Assembly (NCBI GenBank): GCA_963816315.1
Contig: CAWFJZ010000045.1
Location: 6,525-70,524 of the forward strand
From: CADEEN01 sp963816315
GTDB lineage: Bacteria; Pseudomonadota; Gammaproteobacteria; Burkholderiales; Burkholderiaceae_C
Direction: 5' to 3'
Length of the DNA: 64,000 bases
Part shown: one piece after another, positions 63,927-64,000 of the stretch
Position numbering within the stretch: the stretch's first letter is position 1
How the letters are laid out: the number at the start of each line of letters is the position of its first letter
Program-made: the position numbers and the translations under genes
Notes under the pieces: generated by a model
What the model saw: the letters and a program-made list of their open reading frames with translations, nothing else
What the model was told of the DNA's origin: nothing
Databases searched by the model: none

Positions 63927-64000
63927 GCGGCTTGCGGGGTCGAGGTCCATGAAGCGGACTTTGGCGGCGTGTCGCGCAGACACACAGGTACTACTCCACG

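Noticed and set aside
1..64000. rRNA, tRNA, CRISPR arrays, transposase genes or prophage genes
   Set aside because: None was recognised by eye; short tRNAs could still be missed without a covariance search.

Overview
The window is visibly GC-rich and densely packed. Gene content (cd1 nitrite reductase with a Dnr-like regulator, B12-dependent ribonucleotide reductase, Burkholderiales-style small gene families) suggests a denitrifying betaproteobacterium, probably Burkholderiales of the Rubrivivax/Leptothrix/Methylibium kind. That placement is inference from gene content; no rRNA or tRNA gene was seen.

Layout. 1-1246: a left-truncated NarL-type sensor kinase and a receiver-only response regulator. 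1351-1821: a small secreted protein. 1934-6827 (minus): UspA, ABC ATPase, FtsX-type permease and HlyD-type adaptor; 21453-25776 (minus) is a second paralogous ATPase/permease/adaptor set. 6891-9719: CoA transferase, DUF2249 protein, GNAT acetyltransferase. 9719-20350: a large respiratory locus with two heme-copper oxidase (HCO) subunit I-like proteins, a CuA subunit II, a small subunit, Sco, CyoE, a CtaA-like protein, and two cytochrome b proteins fused to iron-sulfur/flavin or MvhD-like modules. 26016-32572: Dnr-like regulator, nirS, a c-type cytochrome, a small nir-operon protein, a TonB receptor and a nitronate monooxygenase-like protein. 32572-37382: two small membrane proteins and an NrdJ ribonucleotide reductase carrying an intein. 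37361-52363: two P-type ATPases, a two-component system, Hsp20, a second Crp/Fnr protein, Met-rich small secreted proteins, a PaaK-like ligase, a BON protein, a hydrolase and a phosphoribosyltransferase (stress/low-oxygen style accessory genes). 52360-53037: DJ-1/PfpI. 53116-63926 (minus): GH144, sugar ABC importer, a discoidin-type glycosidase and GH94, which looks like a beta-1,2-glucan utilisation operon.

How it fits together: six perfect TTGA-N6-TCAA (FNR/Dnr-type) sites and several near matches lie in front of nirS, the nitronate monooxygenase, BON, Met-rich lipoprotein, HAF-repeat and secreted-protein genes, with near matches before the uspA and oxidase operons. Both HCO-like subunits have active-site substitutions (Gln for the cross-linked Tyr in one, His-Asp for the His-His pair in the other) that fit nitric oxide reduction better than oxygen reduction. 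Next to nirS and a Dnr-like regulator, this locus is the best candidate for an undescribed system: NO reductase(s) with dedicated fused electron-transfer modules.

Caution: at least ten single-base frameshifts interrupt otherwise intact genes, and every one is an extra base, never a missing one. This suggests an insertion-biased sequencing or assembly error rather than gene decay. Genes are reported here over their full restored extents, with the shift position given.
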